Origin: Pasteurella dagmatis
GTDB lineage: Bacteria; Pseudomonadota; Gammaproteobacteria; Enterobacterales; Pasteurellaceae
Direction of reading: 5' to 3'
Length of the DNA: 64,000 nucleotides
Assembly (NCBI RefSeq): GCF_900186835.1
Contig: NZ_LT906448.1
Location: 1,178,001-1,242,000, forward strand
Below the pieces are notes generated by a model. That model saw only the letters and a program-made list of their open reading frames with translations. It ran no database searches and was not told the DNA's origin. This document shows, piece after piece, positions 15,567 through 25,589 of the stretch. Made by a program: the position numbers and the translations under genes. Position 1 is the stretch's first letter, and every line of letters starts with the position of its first letter.

Positions 15567-16727
15567 TTAGAAGAATACACGTAAGCCTACGCCAACTTTG
15601 TTGTCTCTTACAGTAATTTTGCTTGAATAAACTGGATCTACCAATTCACGGCTGCTAGTTTCATACCATTGAAATTTGCTTTCATTTTTAATTACTGAGT
15701 GAGCATACTCAAGGTAAGTTACTACATTCTTATGTAATTTGTAATCTACCCCAACAAGATAAGTATTTTCTTCAGCTTTAGCATTAGGATGTATCCAGAG
15801 TCCGTAACCAGGAACTGAAAGATCTTCAATTGGCTGACCTAAATGCACTTTAGAACGAGTATTGATCCATTGAACATATACTTTAGAAGGCTCTGCAATT
15901 TGGAAGCTAGAAGACACTAAAAGATATTTACCTGTCGCTGCTTTAATATCACGTGCTTTATTAATGCTTTGACCGTATTCAGCACCAAAGGTAACTGGAC
16001 CATAAGCTAATTGTGAAGCAACTCTCCAAGATTTTAACTCACTTGTTTTTTTAGTTGACTCTGAATCATAAGTATCAACACCATAACCTGCTGCTAAGTT
16101 AAAGCTAAGATCTTTAATTAATTCACGAGTATAGAATACTGATGCTTGATAACCATATTTATACTCTTGTGGTAAAAGAGCAAGATGTTCAATAGCATAA
16201 CGATTTGTTAAGTCTGGACCATCTTTCTTGATCGCATTACCAAATAGGTAATCTAAACCAAAGCTAAAACCACTCCATTCTGCAGAACGGAATTTAATTG
16301 ATTTTTCAGCATCTGCAGTTAAATTATTATTACCACCCCAAGTATAGGTATTTTCATTTATTTCAATATCGTCACCATTAGTGGTTTGTTTACCAAATGT
16401 TAATGTACCGATACCTTCGTAATCAAAACCTGCATAAAGTTGGTGAGTTGTTGGGCTACCAAAAGAGTTAGATGAATCTGTATCTTCAAAACGTATTTCT
16501 AAACCACCTAATGCACCTAAGCCGTTACCTAAATCTTGGCTCGCTTTAATTTCTAAACGAGATTCGTCATTAATTAAATCAGCGCGTTTATCTTTTTCTT
16601 TGCTTAATAATACGCGAACAGCACCACCAACTTCTACTTTAGCGCCATCTTTTTCATATACTGTTGCAGCATTTGCAGAAGTTGCAAATACAGCAGCTGT
16701 TGCTAATGCAATAATTGTTTTTTTCAT
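15567..16727 (-). CDS. general (OmpP2/OmpH-like) outer-membrane porin
   Basis: A 386-residue Gram-negative porin. The signal peptide MKKTIIALATAAVFATSANA is cleaved before ATVYEKDG. The mature chain alternates in beta-strand style (VEVGGAVRVLLSKEKD, LGALGGLEIRFEDTD, FGKQTTNGDDIEIN) and ends in the diagnostic terminal phenylalanine (VGVGLRVFF). It is probably a trimeric diffusion channel. It lies between manZ and yobD in the mannose cluster, so it may admit sugars, but general porins often sit by chance. It differs from the OmpP2 I recall at the N-terminus, so no symbol is assigned. Confidence 0.88.
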   Translation of the reverse strand: MKKTIIALATAAVFATSANAATVYEKDGAKVEVGGAVRVLLSKEKDKRADLINDESRLEIKASQDLGNGLGALGGLEIRFEDTDSSNSFGSPTTHQLYAGFDYEGIGTLTFGKQTTNGDDIEINENTYTWGGNNNLTADAEKSIKFRSAEWSGFSFGLDYLFGNAIKKDGPDLTNRYAIEHLALLPQEYKYGYQASVFYTRELIKDLSFNLAAGYGVDTYDSESTKKTSELKSWRVASQLAYGPVTFGAEYGQSINKARDIKAATGKYLLVSSSFQIAEPSKVYVQWINTRSKVHLGQPIEDLSVPGYGLWIHPNAKAEENTYLVGVDYKLHKNVVTYLEYAHSVIKNESKFQWYETSSRELVDPVYSSKITVRDNKVGVGLRVFF

Positions 16728-16960
16728 AAATTAAGTCCTCTTAACATTGATTTTATACAAGGCTTTATTTTTATTACTGTAATGCAGTCAATAAGTATAT
16801 TGCCCTATATTCTTGCCAATTGTCACAATAAATATAAAGGTTGTCAACCGAAACCCTAAAATAAACGTGACATCTGGACTACATTTTCAACTACAATCTC
16901 TCATTATTTAAATGATATTACATTTATTTTACATAATGTAAGCATTTGTTACATAAAAAT

Positions 16961-16984
16961 AAAGCCTTGAATTCTCAAGGCTTT
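16961..16984 (-). terminator. terminator of manXYZ
   Basis: AAAGCCTTGA-ATTC-TCAAGGCTTT, perfect 10-bp stem between manZ and the porin. The 230 bases from here to the porin start hold its promoter region and no gene. Confidence 0.8.
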
Positions 16985-17008
16985 AAATATCAATTGTCTG
17001 ATTTTATC

Positions 17009-17845
17009 TTACGCTAAAATACCTGTCCATGCACCTAAAATACCAATAGCAAAGAAACCAATGATAATCCATAATGCATTTACACGATTGCGTAATAACC
17101 ACATACAAGCAAACGTAAGTAATAGTGGTAATAAACCAGGCATTAAACTATCTAAAATAGTTTGGATAGTTTCGACACGCGTTGTACCATCTTGCATTTG
17201 AATGTTCGCGACAACGAATGGAACGTTAATACTTGTCCATTTCTGAACAAGAGCACCCATAATAAATAAACCAAGGATTGATGCACCTTCAGTTAACTTT
17301 TGCAGTAAACCACCACTCATATCACCAACCACATCAAGCCCTTTTTTGTAACCATAGGTTACACCAAAGTAACGTGTTGCTAAACGAACAAGGTTGAATA
17401 ATACGAAAAATAGGATTGGGCCTAAAATATTACCATTTACTGCTAAACCAGCACCTAATGCAGCAAATACAGGGCGCGCAGTTCCCCAATAAATTGGGTC
17501 ACCCACACCAGCTAAAGGACCCATTAAACCCACTTTAATACCATTGATTGCTGCATCGTCAATTTCTTTACCATTTGCACGCTCTTCTTCCATCGCAATA
17601 GTTACACCTAATACAGGCGCAGCTACGAATGGTTGAGTGTTAAAAAATTCTAAATGGCGTTTGATTGCATCTTTACGCTCTTGTGAATTTGGATCTGGAT
17701 ATAAACGCTTGATAACAGGTACCATTGAATAGGCAAAACCTAGTGCCTGCATACGCTCAAAGTTCCAAGAACCTTGGAAAAGATTAGAACGACGTACTAC
17801 TGCGTTTAAATCGCTTTGCGTTACTTTTTTAATTTCAGTTGTCAT
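17009..17845 (-). CDS. manZ: mannose PTS, IID membrane component
   Basis: A 278-residue IID protein. It shows the family segments FQGSWNFERMQALGFAYSM, GVTIAMEEERANG and GLMGPLAGVGDPIYWGTARP, with hydrophobic helices clustered at the C-terminus. IID and IIC form the sugar channel across the inner membrane, and IIAB phosphorylates the sugar as it passes. The gene follows manY by 14 bases in one operon with manX. H. influenzae lacks a mannose-family PTS as far as I know, which argues for a different Haemophilus species. Confidence 0.95.
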   Translation of the reverse strand: MTTEIKKVTQSDLNAVVRRSNLFQGSWNFERMQALGFAYSMVPVIKRLYPDPNSQERKDAIKRHLEFFNTQPFVAAPVLGVTIAMEEERANGKEIDDAAINGIKVGLMGPLAGVGDPIYWGTARPVFAALGAGLAVNGNILGPILFFVLFNLVRLATRYFGVTYGYKKGLDVVGDMSGGLLQKLTEGASILGLFIMGALVQKWTSINVPFVVANIQMQDGTTRVETIQTILDSLMPGLLPLLLTFACMWLLRNRVNALWIIIGFFAIGILGAWTGILA

Positions 17846-17859
17846 TGTTGTAATTCCTA

Positions 17860-18663
17860 TTAATCTAATCTGTTATCAAGATCGTTGTTACCATTGCTTA
17901 CTACTTGCACCACTTGTTTGCTTTGGTTGTATTTAGGGTGAAGTTGAATATAAAGCACTGCCATAATTGCACCTAGTACACCTAATGCAACTAAGTTGAA
18001 GTCGGTGAATGCCGCAATAACAAAACCAGCATAGAAGAATGGCATTAAGTGACCAGCACGCATCATATTAATTACCATCGCATAACCTACAACTGCAATG
18101 AAGCCACCTGCAATTTTCAGACCTGTTGTTACAACATCAGGAATTGCATTTAACATATCTTGCACGGTGTCAGTACCAGCTGTCATTGCAACAATTAATG
18201 CTGGAATTGCAATACGCATTGCTTGTAATAATAAAGCTGAACGATGAATCCAATCTAATTTGTTTAAATCACCACTTTCAATCACGTTATCCGCTGCGTG
18301 TTGGAAACCAACAGTAATTGCACGCACAACATAGGTTAACACTTGACCTGCTGCAGCAAGTGGGATTGCAATTGCTATACCCGTTGAAATGTCTTGGCCA
18401 CCAACAATAACAAGAATTGTTGATACTACAGAAGCGAGCGCTGCATCTGGAGCAAGTGCGGCACCTATATTCATCCAACCTAATGCTAATAATTCTAATG
18501 TACCGCCTACGATAATACCTGTTTTAATGTCACCTAATACAAGGCCAATTAAGGTACAAGCAATTAAAGGACGGTGTGTTTGCCACTCATCCAAAATGGA
18601 TCCCATACCTGATACACAGGCAACAAGGAACACGAGTATAATTTGTAAAGTTGAAATTTCCAT
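17860..18663 (-). CDS. manY: mannose PTS, IIC membrane component
   Basis: A 267-residue, very hydrophobic IIC protein. Family segments are GSILDEWQTHRPLIACTLIG and GGTLELLALGWMNIGAALAPD near residues 55-75. It is the partner of IID in the translocation channel. It lies between manX and manZ with 24- and 14-base gaps, so the three are one transcript. Confidence 0.95.
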   Translation of the reverse strand: MEISTLQIILVFLVACVSGMGSILDEWQTHRPLIACTLIGLVLGDIKTGIIVGGTLELLALGWMNIGAALAPDAALASVVSTILVIVGGQDISTGIAIAIPLAAAGQVLTYVVRAITVGFQHAADNVIESGDLNKLDWIHRSALLLQAMRIAIPALIVAMTAGTDTVQDMLNAIPDVVTTGLKIAGGFIAVVGYAMVINMMRAGHLMPFFYAGFVIAAFTDFNLVALGVLGAIMAVLYIQLHPKYNQSKQVVQVVSNGNNDLDNRLD

Positions 18664-18687
18664 GTTAGTTTCCTTTGGTTAATGTTT

Positions 18688-19671
18688 TTAAATCAAATTA
18701 TTTTTCTTTAAAAGATCCATCATGTATTGACGGCTATCATTTGATACTTTTCGTACATCAAGCTCAATATTTTTAGCATCTAATACTTTGAAAGCTTCAA
18801 TATCTTTATCATCAACAGCGACTGCACTAGTAATCATTTTCTTACCATCTTTATACGCCATACCACCTACATTGATTGACTTAAACTCAACGCCTGCTTC
18901 CATTAAACGTACAACATCTGTTGGATTAGTGAATAACAACATCATACGTTCACCCGCATATTCAGCATTATTATAAACACGGATCATTTTTTCGACATCA
19001 ACTACATGAGCAGTCACCCCTGGAGGTGCAACACTTTTCAACATTGTTGAACGCACACTATCTTTTGCTACATCATCATTTACAACAACAATACGAGTAA
19101 CACGGCTTTCTTTTGTCCAACGCGTTGCAACTTGACCATGAATTAAACGGTCATCAATACGAGCTAAACCAATTTCTAAATGACCAACACCATTTGCTTT
19201 TACTACAGATGGTTCAACTGGTTTTACAGCTTGATTAGCTGGCGCAGCTTGAGCTGGCTCATCTTCCTCTTCTTGATAACGTAATGCACGAACACCAGTG
19301 CGACCAGTTTCAAGCGCAATTGCAACTAATTCTTGCAAACTTGGATTATCATCACGTGCCATAAAAGTTTCAACAAGCATAGGAATATTGACACCAGTTA
19401 CAATATCCATATTCTCTTTACCATCAGCGATGCGGTTTGCAGCATTGAATGGGCTACCGCCCCAAGTATCAACTAAAAACAATACTTCATCACAATGAGA
19501 TAATGTTGTTGATAATTTTTCTTGGTATTTAGTCATTATCGTTTCAGCATTTTCACCAGGAACAAAGTCGATAGTAGCAACATTTTCCTGCTCACCAATC
19601 AACATTTCTGTGGTTTTAAGTAATTGCTCTGCTGCAACACCATGGGTCGCTATAATAATAGCAATAGTCAT
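18688..19671 (-). CDS. manX: mannose PTS, fused IIAB phosphotransfer protein
   Basis: A 327-residue cytoplasmic protein. The IIA domain (1-132) has the phosphorylation histidine at H10 (IIIATHGVAAEQ). A flexible Ala/Pro/Gln linker spans about 135-160 (AQAAPANQAVKPVEP). The IIB domain follows with H178 in RIDDRLIHGQVATRW. Phosphate passes from HPr to H10, then H178, then to the sugar entering through ManYZ. It is the first gene of the operon; the leader carries a CRP site. The fused form is the E. coli type. Confidence 0.96.
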   Translation of the reverse strand: MTIAIIIATHGVAAEQLLKTTEMLIGEQENVATIDFVPGENAETIMTKYQEKLSTTLSHCDEVLFLVDTWGGSPFNAANRIADGKENMDIVTGVNIPMLVETFMARDDNPSLQELVAIALETGRTGVRALRYQEEEDEPAQAAPANQAVKPVEPSVVKANGVGHLEIGLARIDDRLIHGQVATRWTKESRVTRIVVVNDDVAKDSVRSTMLKSVAPPGVTAHVVDVEKMIRVYNNAEYAGERMMLLFTNPTDVVRLMEAGVEFKSINVGGMAYKDGKKMITSAVAVDDKDIEAFKVLDAKNIELDVRKVSNDSRQYMMDLLKKNNLI

Positions 19672-20058
19672 TGTTTGACTCCTTAATAAAATTAAAAATC
19701 AAATAGAGTTATTTGAGATGCGAATTATAGAGTAAATACTAACGTAATGATGTGATTTAGATCACAAATAATACTAGATAGCAATTAAAAAATAAGATGG
19801 TCGTCACATTTTTAACCAGCATAATTAAAATTTTACTCCATTTATTTAATCATCCTACTACTTCATTTGTATATTTTAAAAATTAATATAATTTTTTTAC
19901 ATATTAATAACTTTTTTAATACAAATTATGCACTCACTTTTATTTTAAAGTTGCTTGCAAAGCTCATAAAAATCCGTAAACTACGCCACAATTTCTTATT
20001 CAGAGAAATTCTCCTCTACTTTTAATCGCTACCAGAGAGTAGTAAAAAGGATCACAAT
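19672..20058. other. divergent promoter region of manXYZ and the MFS gene
   Basis: A 387-base gene-free region. It contains the CRP site at 19751-19766. The middle is extremely AT-rich, with homopolymeric A and T tracts around 19850-19930. I see no RNA gene. Confidence 0.6.
19751..19766. promoter_or_regulatory. CRP site upstream of manXYZ
   Basis: TGTGA-TTTAGA-TCACA matches the CRP consensus arms perfectly, centred about 88 bases before the manX start. It predicts catabolite activation of the mannose operon. Confidence 0.75.
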
Positions 20059-21276
20059 ATGAACGACAATGTCAATAAAGATGGCTGGAAAGCCCTTCTA
20101 GGATCTGCTGTAGGCTATGCTATGGATGGATTCGATCTTCTTATACTCGGTTTTATGCTGAGTGCAATTTCTGCAGATTTAGCACTTACCCCTGCACAAT
20201 CAGGATCACTTGTTACTTGGACATTAATCGGTGCAGTTGCGGGTGGAATCATTTTTGGAGCATTAAGTGATAAATATGGACGTATTCGAGTACTCACTTG
20301 GACTATCGTCCTCTTTGCAGTATTCACTGGACTTTGTGCATTTGCACAAGGTTATTGGGATTTACTGATTTATCGTACTATTGCTGGTGTAGGTTTAGGA
20401 GGTGAATTTGGGATTGGTATGGCACTTGCAGCCGAAGCTTGGCCTGCGCGTCATCGTGCAAAAGCATCCTCTTATGTTGCATTAGGTTGGCAAGTTGGTG
20501 TACTCGCTGCGGCCTTATTAACTCCATTATTATTACCGCACATTGGCTGGCGAGGAATGTTCTTAGTCGGTATTTTCCCTGCATTTGTTGCTTGGTATTT
20601 ACGAGCAAAACTCCATGAACCAGAAATTTTTGTTAAAAAACAGACCGCACTTGCGGAACAAAGATCTTCAAAGTGGGATTCATTTAAGTTGCTCGTTAAA
20701 GATAAAGCAACCTTCAAAATCAGTGCAGGGATCGTACTGTTAACCTCAGTACAAAACTTTGGTTACTATGGCATTATGATTTGGATGCCAAATTTTTTAT
20801 CAAAACAACTTGGATTTAGTTTAACCCAATCCGGTTTATGGACAGCGGTAACGATTTGCGGAATGATGTTTGGTATTTGGCTATTTGGTCAGCTTGCTGA
20901 TCGCATTGGTCGTAAACCAAGTTTCCTACTCTTCCAAGCTGGGGCTGTTATTAGTATTTATACTTATTCACAACTTTCTGATCCAACCTATATGCTGATT
21001 GCTGGTGCTGTATTAGGGATGTTTGTGAATGGTATGATGGGTGGCTACGGTGCATTAATGTCCGAAGCATATCCAACTCAAGCGCGTGCCACTGCACAAA
21101 ACGTATTATTTAACTTAGGTAGAGCGGTAGGCGGATTTGGTCCAATCGTTGTGGGGGCATTAGTATCAACCTACTCATTCCAATTGGCCATCGCATTCTT
21201 AGCCAGCATTTATATTATTGATATGCTTGCAACAATCTTCTTGATTCCTGAATTAAAAGGAAAACAATTAGATTAA
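20059..21276 (+). CDS. MFS transporter, aromatic-acid/proton symporter-like
   Basis: A 405-residue, 12-helix major facilitator. The first helix has GYAMDGFDLLILGFML, whose acidic pair is typical of the aromatic-acid:H+ symporter branch. The loop 2-3 signature is GALSDKYGRIRVL, repeated in the second half as GQLADRIGRKPS. The segment GLGGEFGIGMALAAEAWP is also common in that branch. AAAAGGA precedes the ATG. Substrate cannot be told from sequence. It stands alone, divergent from manX and convergent with yeeX, so mannose context gives no firm clue. Confidence 0.85.
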   Translation: MNDNVNKDGWKALLGSAVGYAMDGFDLLILGFMLSAISADLALTPAQSGSLVTWTLIGAVAGGIIFGALSDKYGRIRVLTWTIVLFAVFTGLCAFAQGYWDLLIYRTIAGVGLGGEFGIGMALAAEAWPARHRAKASSYVALGWQVGVLAAALLTPLLLPHIGWRGMFLVGIFPAFVAWYLRAKLHEPEIFVKKQTALAEQRSSKWDSFKLLVKDKATFKISAGIVLLTSVQNFGYYGIMIWMPNFLSKQLGFSLTQSGLWTAVTICGMMFGIWLFGQLADRIGRKPSFLLFQAGAVISIYTYSQLSDPTYMLIAGAVLGMFVNGMMGGYGALMSEAYPTQARATAQNVLFNLGRAVGGFGPIVVGALVSTYSFQLAIAFLASIYIIDMLATIFLIPELKGKQLD

Positions 21277-21297
21277 ACATATATTTCAGGAGCTAAA

Positions 21298-21326
21298 AAA
21301 GCGGTTCAAAATGAACCGCTTTGTTT
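21298..21326. terminator. bidirectional terminator between MFS gene and yeeX
   Basis: AAAGCGGTTCA-AAA-TGAACCGCTTT with T-rich flank. Confidence 0.85.
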
Positions 21327-21340
21327 TATTTTTTAGCATA

Positions 21341-21679
21341 TTACGCTTTTTTAATTAACGCTTGATGAGCTTGCTTTTGCTCTTTCATTTTCTCACGGAT
21401 ATCGCGACGCTGTTGTGAAATTTCTGCGTTACGAATCATATAATCATCAACACGTCTTTCATAATCATCACGCATACTCTCAATGATTGCACGCACATCT
21501 TCAATCGACATATTATCATTAATATATTGGTTTAGGTTATCCAATAATAATACACGTTTTTGGTTATCGCGAATCTTGCGATTATTATCTTCACGATCAC
21601 GCGCAAGTTTATTTTTTAAACGATACATACGCACATACTCTAAAACTTCTTGAAAAGATTGTTTGTTCACAGTTTCCAT
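21341..21679 (-). CDS. yeeX: DUF496/YeeX-family helical protein
   Basis: A 112-residue, almost entirely helical and highly charged protein. Segments [19 protein letters not shown] and [19 protein letters not shown] are close to what I recall of E. coli YeeX (UPF0265). Coiled-coil heptads run through most of the chain. The family is conserved in gammaproteobacteria without a settled function. Single gene with its own promoter region upstream. Confidence 0.88.
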   Translation of the reverse strand: METVNKQSFQEVLEYVRMYRLKNKLARDREDNNRKIRDNQKRVLLLDNLNQYINDNMSIEDVRAIIESMRDDYERRVDDYMIRNAEISQQRRDIREKMKEQKQAHQALIKKA

Positions 21680-21878
21680 TAGATGACTCTCTCAAAATTA
21701 ATTTAAGCTATTAACTATACTTAATGTATCTATTTTTATCGCACTCGTCAAAGCGTTCCTTAAGTTTTTAAAAATTAAATAGAAAAATAACAATTTTTCA
21801 ACAAAAGATCATTGATTAGAATGGGGTGAGGTGATAAAACTACTAAATTATTTTTCTAATTAATTAAAGGAAGTGAAA

Positions 21879-22961
21879 ATGTCAAACGTATTCAATTTTA
21901 GTGCGGGTCCGGCGATGATTCCAAGTGAGGTTTTAGCACAAGCACAGGCTGAATTCACTAACTGGCAAGACCAACATACTTCAGTAATGGAAGTTAGTCA
22001 TCGTGGTAAACTGTTTATGGAGCTGGCTTCACAATCAGTGCAAGATTTCCGTAAACTTTATCGCATTCCTGATAATTATCAAATTCTCTTTTTACAAGGT
22101 GGTGCGCGTGGTCAATTTGCTGCCATTCCAATGAACCTACTCAAAGAAAATGGTAAAGCTCTCTATTTAACTAGTGGTCATTGGTCTGCAACTGCCGCAA
22201 AAGAAGCCCGTTTATTCGGTGAAATTGATGAAATCAACATTTTAGAACAAAATGATGAACTGAAAGTCGGTAAGTTAGATTTTAGCGATATCGCAGAACA
22301 ATATGATTATGTGCACTATTGCCCAAATGAAACGATTAGTGGTGTTGAAATTTTTGATGTACCGAATGTTGGTGATGCGGTGCTTGTAGCGGATATGTCA
22401 TCGAATATTCTGTCACGTGAAATTGACATTAGTAAATTCGGTTTAATTTATGCAGGCGCACAAAAAAACTTAGGTCCAGCAGGAATTACATTAGTGATTG
22501 TACGTGAAGATTTAATTGGTCACGCTCGCAAAAGTACACCAACAATTTGGAACTACGAAGTACAAAAAAATGCAGATTCAATGATCAACACACCACCCAC
22601 ATTTGCGTGGTATTTATGTGCATTAGTATTCAAGTACTTATTGTCGATTGGTGGTTTACCCGAAGTACAAAAACGCAACCAAGCAAAAGCAGAATTGCTT
22701 TATCAATATCTAGATCAAAGTGATTTCTACCGCAATCCAGTAGCAAAGCAAAACCGTTCATTAATGAATGTCACCTTTACAACAGGCAATGACGAGTTAA
22801 ATGCAAAATTTGTAGCAGAAGCTACTGCAGCTGGCTTACACGCATTGAAAGGTCATAAAGTGTTAGGCGGTATGCGAGCATCAATCTACAATGCAATGCC
22901 GATTCAAGGTGTGGAAGCATTAATTTGCTTTATGAAAAAATTCGCCGAAGAAAATCGCTAA
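21879..22961 (+). CDS. serC: phosphoserine aminotransferase
   Basis: A 360-residue PLP enzyme that makes phosphoserine from 3-phosphohydroxypyruvate; it also serves pyridoxine synthesis. The N-terminus NVFNFSAGPAMIPSEVL and the lysine segment IYAGAQKNLGPAGITLV are diagnostic. I chose ATG at 21879, 7 bases after AAAGGAAG; the in-frame GTG at 21873 overlaps the ribosome site. It heads a same-strand run serC-hisC-aroA, comparable to the serC-aroA pair of enterics with hisC inserted between. A stem-loop separates it from hisC. Confidence 0.96.
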   Translation: MSNVFNFSAGPAMIPSEVLAQAQAEFTNWQDQHTSVMEVSHRGKLFMELASQSVQDFRKLYRIPDNYQILFLQGGARGQFAAIPMNLLKENGKALYLTSGHWSATAAKEARLFGEIDEINILEQNDELKVGKLDFSDIAEQYDYVHYCPNETISGVEIFDVPNVGDAVLVADMSSNILSREIDISKFGLIYAGAQKNLGPAGITLVIVREDLIGHARKSTPTIWNYEVQKNADSMINTPPTFAWYLCALVFKYLLSIGGLPEVQKRNQAKAELLYQYLDQSDFYRNPVAKQNRSLMNVTFTTGNDELNAKFVAEATAAGLHALKGHKVLGGMRASIYNAMPIQGVEALICFMKKFAEENR

Positions 22962-22994
22962 AAGAGCGGTCGTTTTTCATCAAATTTTAGAATG

Positions 22995-23018
22995 AGGGCG
23001 TACAACTACGCCCTTTCT
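22995..23018 (+). terminator. stem-loop after serC
   Basis: AGGGCGTA-CAAC-TACGCCCT followed by TT. The T tract is short, so read-through to hisC is likely. Confidence 0.6.
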
Positions 23019-23047
23019 ATCACAAAGAACAATAACGAGAAAAAATT

Positions 23048-24145
23048 ATGCAATACATCAATATCGCAAATGAAGGCGTTAAAACGCTATTACCTTATCA
23101 AGCCGGCAAGCCAGTCGAAGAATTAGAACGAGAGCTTGGCATCTCAAATATTATCAAGCTAGCATCCAATGAAAATCCATTTGGTTTACCTGAAAGTGCT
23201 AAACAAGCAATCCAAGCTGAACTGGATAATTTAACACGCTATCCAGACAGCAACGGTTTCTACTTTAAACAAGCGGTGGCAAAAAAATTTGGTTTAAATG
23301 CGGAACAAATCACATTAGGAAATGGTTCGAATGATTTACTCGAACTTATAGCGCACACTTTTGCCAATGAAAATGATGAAATTATGTTCTCGCAATATGC
23401 GTTCATTGTTTATCCCCTTGTTACTCAAGCGATTAATGCAAAGAAAGTTGAAATCCCTGCGAAAAATTATGGAGCAAATCTTGATGCCTTTTTACAGGCA
23501 ATCACAGATAAAACCAAATTGATTTATCTTGCCAACCCAAATAACCCAACAGGATCGTTTCTAAGTGCGGTGGAAATTTCTGAATTTTTAAGCAACGTGC
23601 CAGAACAAGTGATCGTCGTATTAGATGAAGCTTATACTGAATTTACGCTACCCGAAGAACGTGTTGATTCTTTTGCTTTGCTGAACAAACACAAAAATTT
23701 AGTGATTTGTCGTACGCTTTCTAAAGCTTATGGCTTAGCCGGATTACGCATTGGCTATGCAGTATCTTCCTCTGAAATTGCTGACTTATTCAATCGTGTA
23801 CGCCAACCATTTAACTGCAATAGCCTTGCATTAGCTGCAGCAACTGCGGTGATTAATGATGATTCATTTATTGCAAAAGTGGCAGAAAACAATCGCCAAG
23901 GGCTGAAATTATTAGAAGATTTCTTTACAACCAAAGGCTTAAGCTATATTCCCTCAAAAGGAAACTTTGTGATGCTTGATTTACAGCAGCCAGCTCAACC
24001 AATTTATCAAGCGTTATTACATAAAGGCGTGATCGTGCGCCCAATTGCGAGTTATGGTCTACCAAATCATTTGCGAATCAGCATTGGTCTCCCAGAAGAA
24101 AACCAACGTTTTATTGATGCGTTATCAGAAATTTTAAAAATTTAA
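23048..24145 (+). CDS. hisC: histidinol-phosphate aminotransferase
   Basis: A 365-residue class II aminotransferase. KLASNENPFGLPESA near 37 and the PLP-lysine segment CRTLSKAYGLAGLRIGYA near 223 identify HisC. The family transaminates histidinol phosphate in histidine synthesis, and members near aroA or serC often also act on aromatic keto acids. It is separated from aroA by 39 bases that contain an uptake signal. Position between serC and aroA favours a mixed histidine/aromatic role, which is inference. Confidence 0.93.
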   Translation: MQYINIANEGVKTLLPYQAGKPVEELERELGISNIIKLASNENPFGLPESAKQAIQAELDNLTRYPDSNGFYFKQAVAKKFGLNAEQITLGNGSNDLLELIAHTFANENDEIMFSQYAFIVYPLVTQAINAKKVEIPAKNYGANLDAFLQAITDKTKLIYLANPNNPTGSFLSAVEISEFLSNVPEQVIVVLDEAYTEFTLPEERVDSFALLNKHKNLVICRTLSKAYGLAGLRIGYAVSSSEIADLFNRVRQPFNCNSLALAAATAVINDDSFIAKVAENNRQGLKLLEDFFTTKGLSYIPSKGNFVMLDLQQPAQPIYQALLHKGVIVRPIASYGLPNHLRISIGLPEENQRFIDALSEILKI

Positions 24146-24184
24146 CCGCACTTTTGTTGAATAATCGAGGAAATACGAAATTTT

Positions 24185-25507
24185 ATGCAAAATGCCACTT
24201 CTATTACTTTAAACCCTATTACACATATTGAAGGCGAAATTCGACTGCCCGGTTCAAAGAGCCTATCCAATCGCGCCTTATTGCTCGCTGCGCTTGCTAA
24301 TGGCACAACAACAGTAAAAAACTTATTAGACAGCGATGATGTTCGGCATATGTTAAACGCTCTCAAACAATTAGGCGTGAATTATCGACTTTCTGATGAT
24401 AAATCAGTATGCACTATTGAGGGGCTTGGACGTGCGTTTGAATGGCAAGGCGGCTTAGCATTATTTTTAGGCAATGCCGGCACTGCAATGCGCCCGCTCA
24501 CTGCCGCACTTTGCTTATCAAATGCAGAAACGGAAGGACAAAATGAAATTATTTTGACGGGTGAACCTCGTATGAAAGAACGTCCAATTCGGCATTTAGT
24601 TGATGCGTTATTACAAGCTGGTGCCGATATTCGCTATTTAGAACAAGAAGGCTACCCTCCCCTTGTTATTCGCAATACAGGCCTACAAGGTGGATTAATC
24701 AAAATTGACGGTTCAGTTTCATCTCAATTTTTGACCGCACTTTTAATGGCTGCACCAATGGCGAAAACTGATACTGAAATTGAAATCATCGGTGATTTAG
24801 TATCGAAACCTTACATTGATATCACATTAAATATGATGAAAATTTTTGGTATCCATGTCGAAAACCAAAATTACCAACGTTTTATAGTCCAAGGAAATCA
24901 GCAATATCAATCTCCAAACACCTTCTTAGTGGAAGGCGATGCATCATCAGCGTCTTATTTTTTAGCGGCTGCAGCAATTAAAGGCAAAGTAAAAGTGACT
25001 GGTGTAGGCAAAAACAGTATTCAAGGTGATCGCCTATTTGCCAATGTCTTGGAAAAAATGGGGGCAAAAATCACTTGGGGCGAGGACTTCATTGAAGTTG
25101 AGCAAGGTGAACTCAAAGGTATTGATATGGATATGAACCATATTCCAGATGCAGCAATGACTATTGCCACTACCGCACTTTTTGCTCAAGGTGAAACGCT
25201 TATCCGTAATATTTATAACTGGCGAGTAAAAGAAACGGATCGTTTATCTGCAATGGCAAAAGAACTGCGCAAAGTTGGCGCTGAAGTGGAAGAAGGTGAG
25301 GATTTTATCCGTATTCAACCGTTGGCATTAGATAAATTCCAACACGCTGAAATTGAAACCTATAACGATCACCGTATGGCGATGTGTTTTGCTTTAGTAG
25401 CATTATCAAACACAGCTGTCACCATTTTAGATCCAAATTGTACGACAAAAACATTCCCAACATTCTTTGAGGAATTTGCTCACTTAGCTCATAACGCAAC
25501 CGCTTAA
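24185..25507 (+). CDS. aroA: EPSP synthase (class I)
   Basis: A 440-residue 5-enolpyruvylshikimate-3-phosphate synthase. Signatures are [18 protein letters not shown] near 20, the PEP-site [18 protein letters not shown] near 93, and [19 protein letters not shown] near 345. The AGTAMRP form is the glyphosate-sensitive class I type. It makes EPSP for chorismate and aromatic amino acids. The start lacks a strong ribosome site; ATG at 24185 gives the usual N-terminus. A large uptake-signal dyad terminates it. Confidence 0.97.
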   Translation: MQNATSITLNPITHIEGEIRLPGSKSLSNRALLLAALANGTTTVKNLLDSDDVRHMLNALKQLGVNYRLSDDKSVCTIEGLGRAFEWQGGLALFLGNAGTAMRPLTAALCLSNAETEGQNEIILTGEPRMKERPIRHLVDALLQAGADIRYLEQEGYPPLVIRNTGLQGGLIKIDGSVSSQFLTALLMAAPMAKTDTEIEIIGDLVSKPYIDITLNMMKIFGIHVENQNYQRFIVQGNQQYQSPNTFLVEGDASSASYFLAAAAIKGKVKVTGVGKNSIQGDRLFANVLEKMGAKITWGEDFIEVEQGELKGIDMDMNHIPDAAMTIATTALFAQGETLIRNIYNWRVKETDRLSAMAKELRKVGAEVEEGEDFIRIQPLALDKFQHAEIETYNDHRMAMCFALVALSNTAVTILDPNCTTKTFPTFFEEFAHLAHNATA

Positions 25508-25534
25508 ATTAAATATATCACAAAGAAAAGACAC

Positions 25535-25576
25535 AAAAAGTGCGGTGAAATTTATAAGTTTTTCACCGCACTTTTT
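25535..25576. terminator. uptake-signal dyad, bidirectional terminator between aroA and ubiD
   Basis: AAAAAGTGCGGTGAAA and TTTCACCGCACTTTTT form a 16-bp stem around a 10-base loop. Both arms contain the full 9-base signal. Confidence 0.92.
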
Positions 25577-25589
25577 ATTGTGTTAGAGA

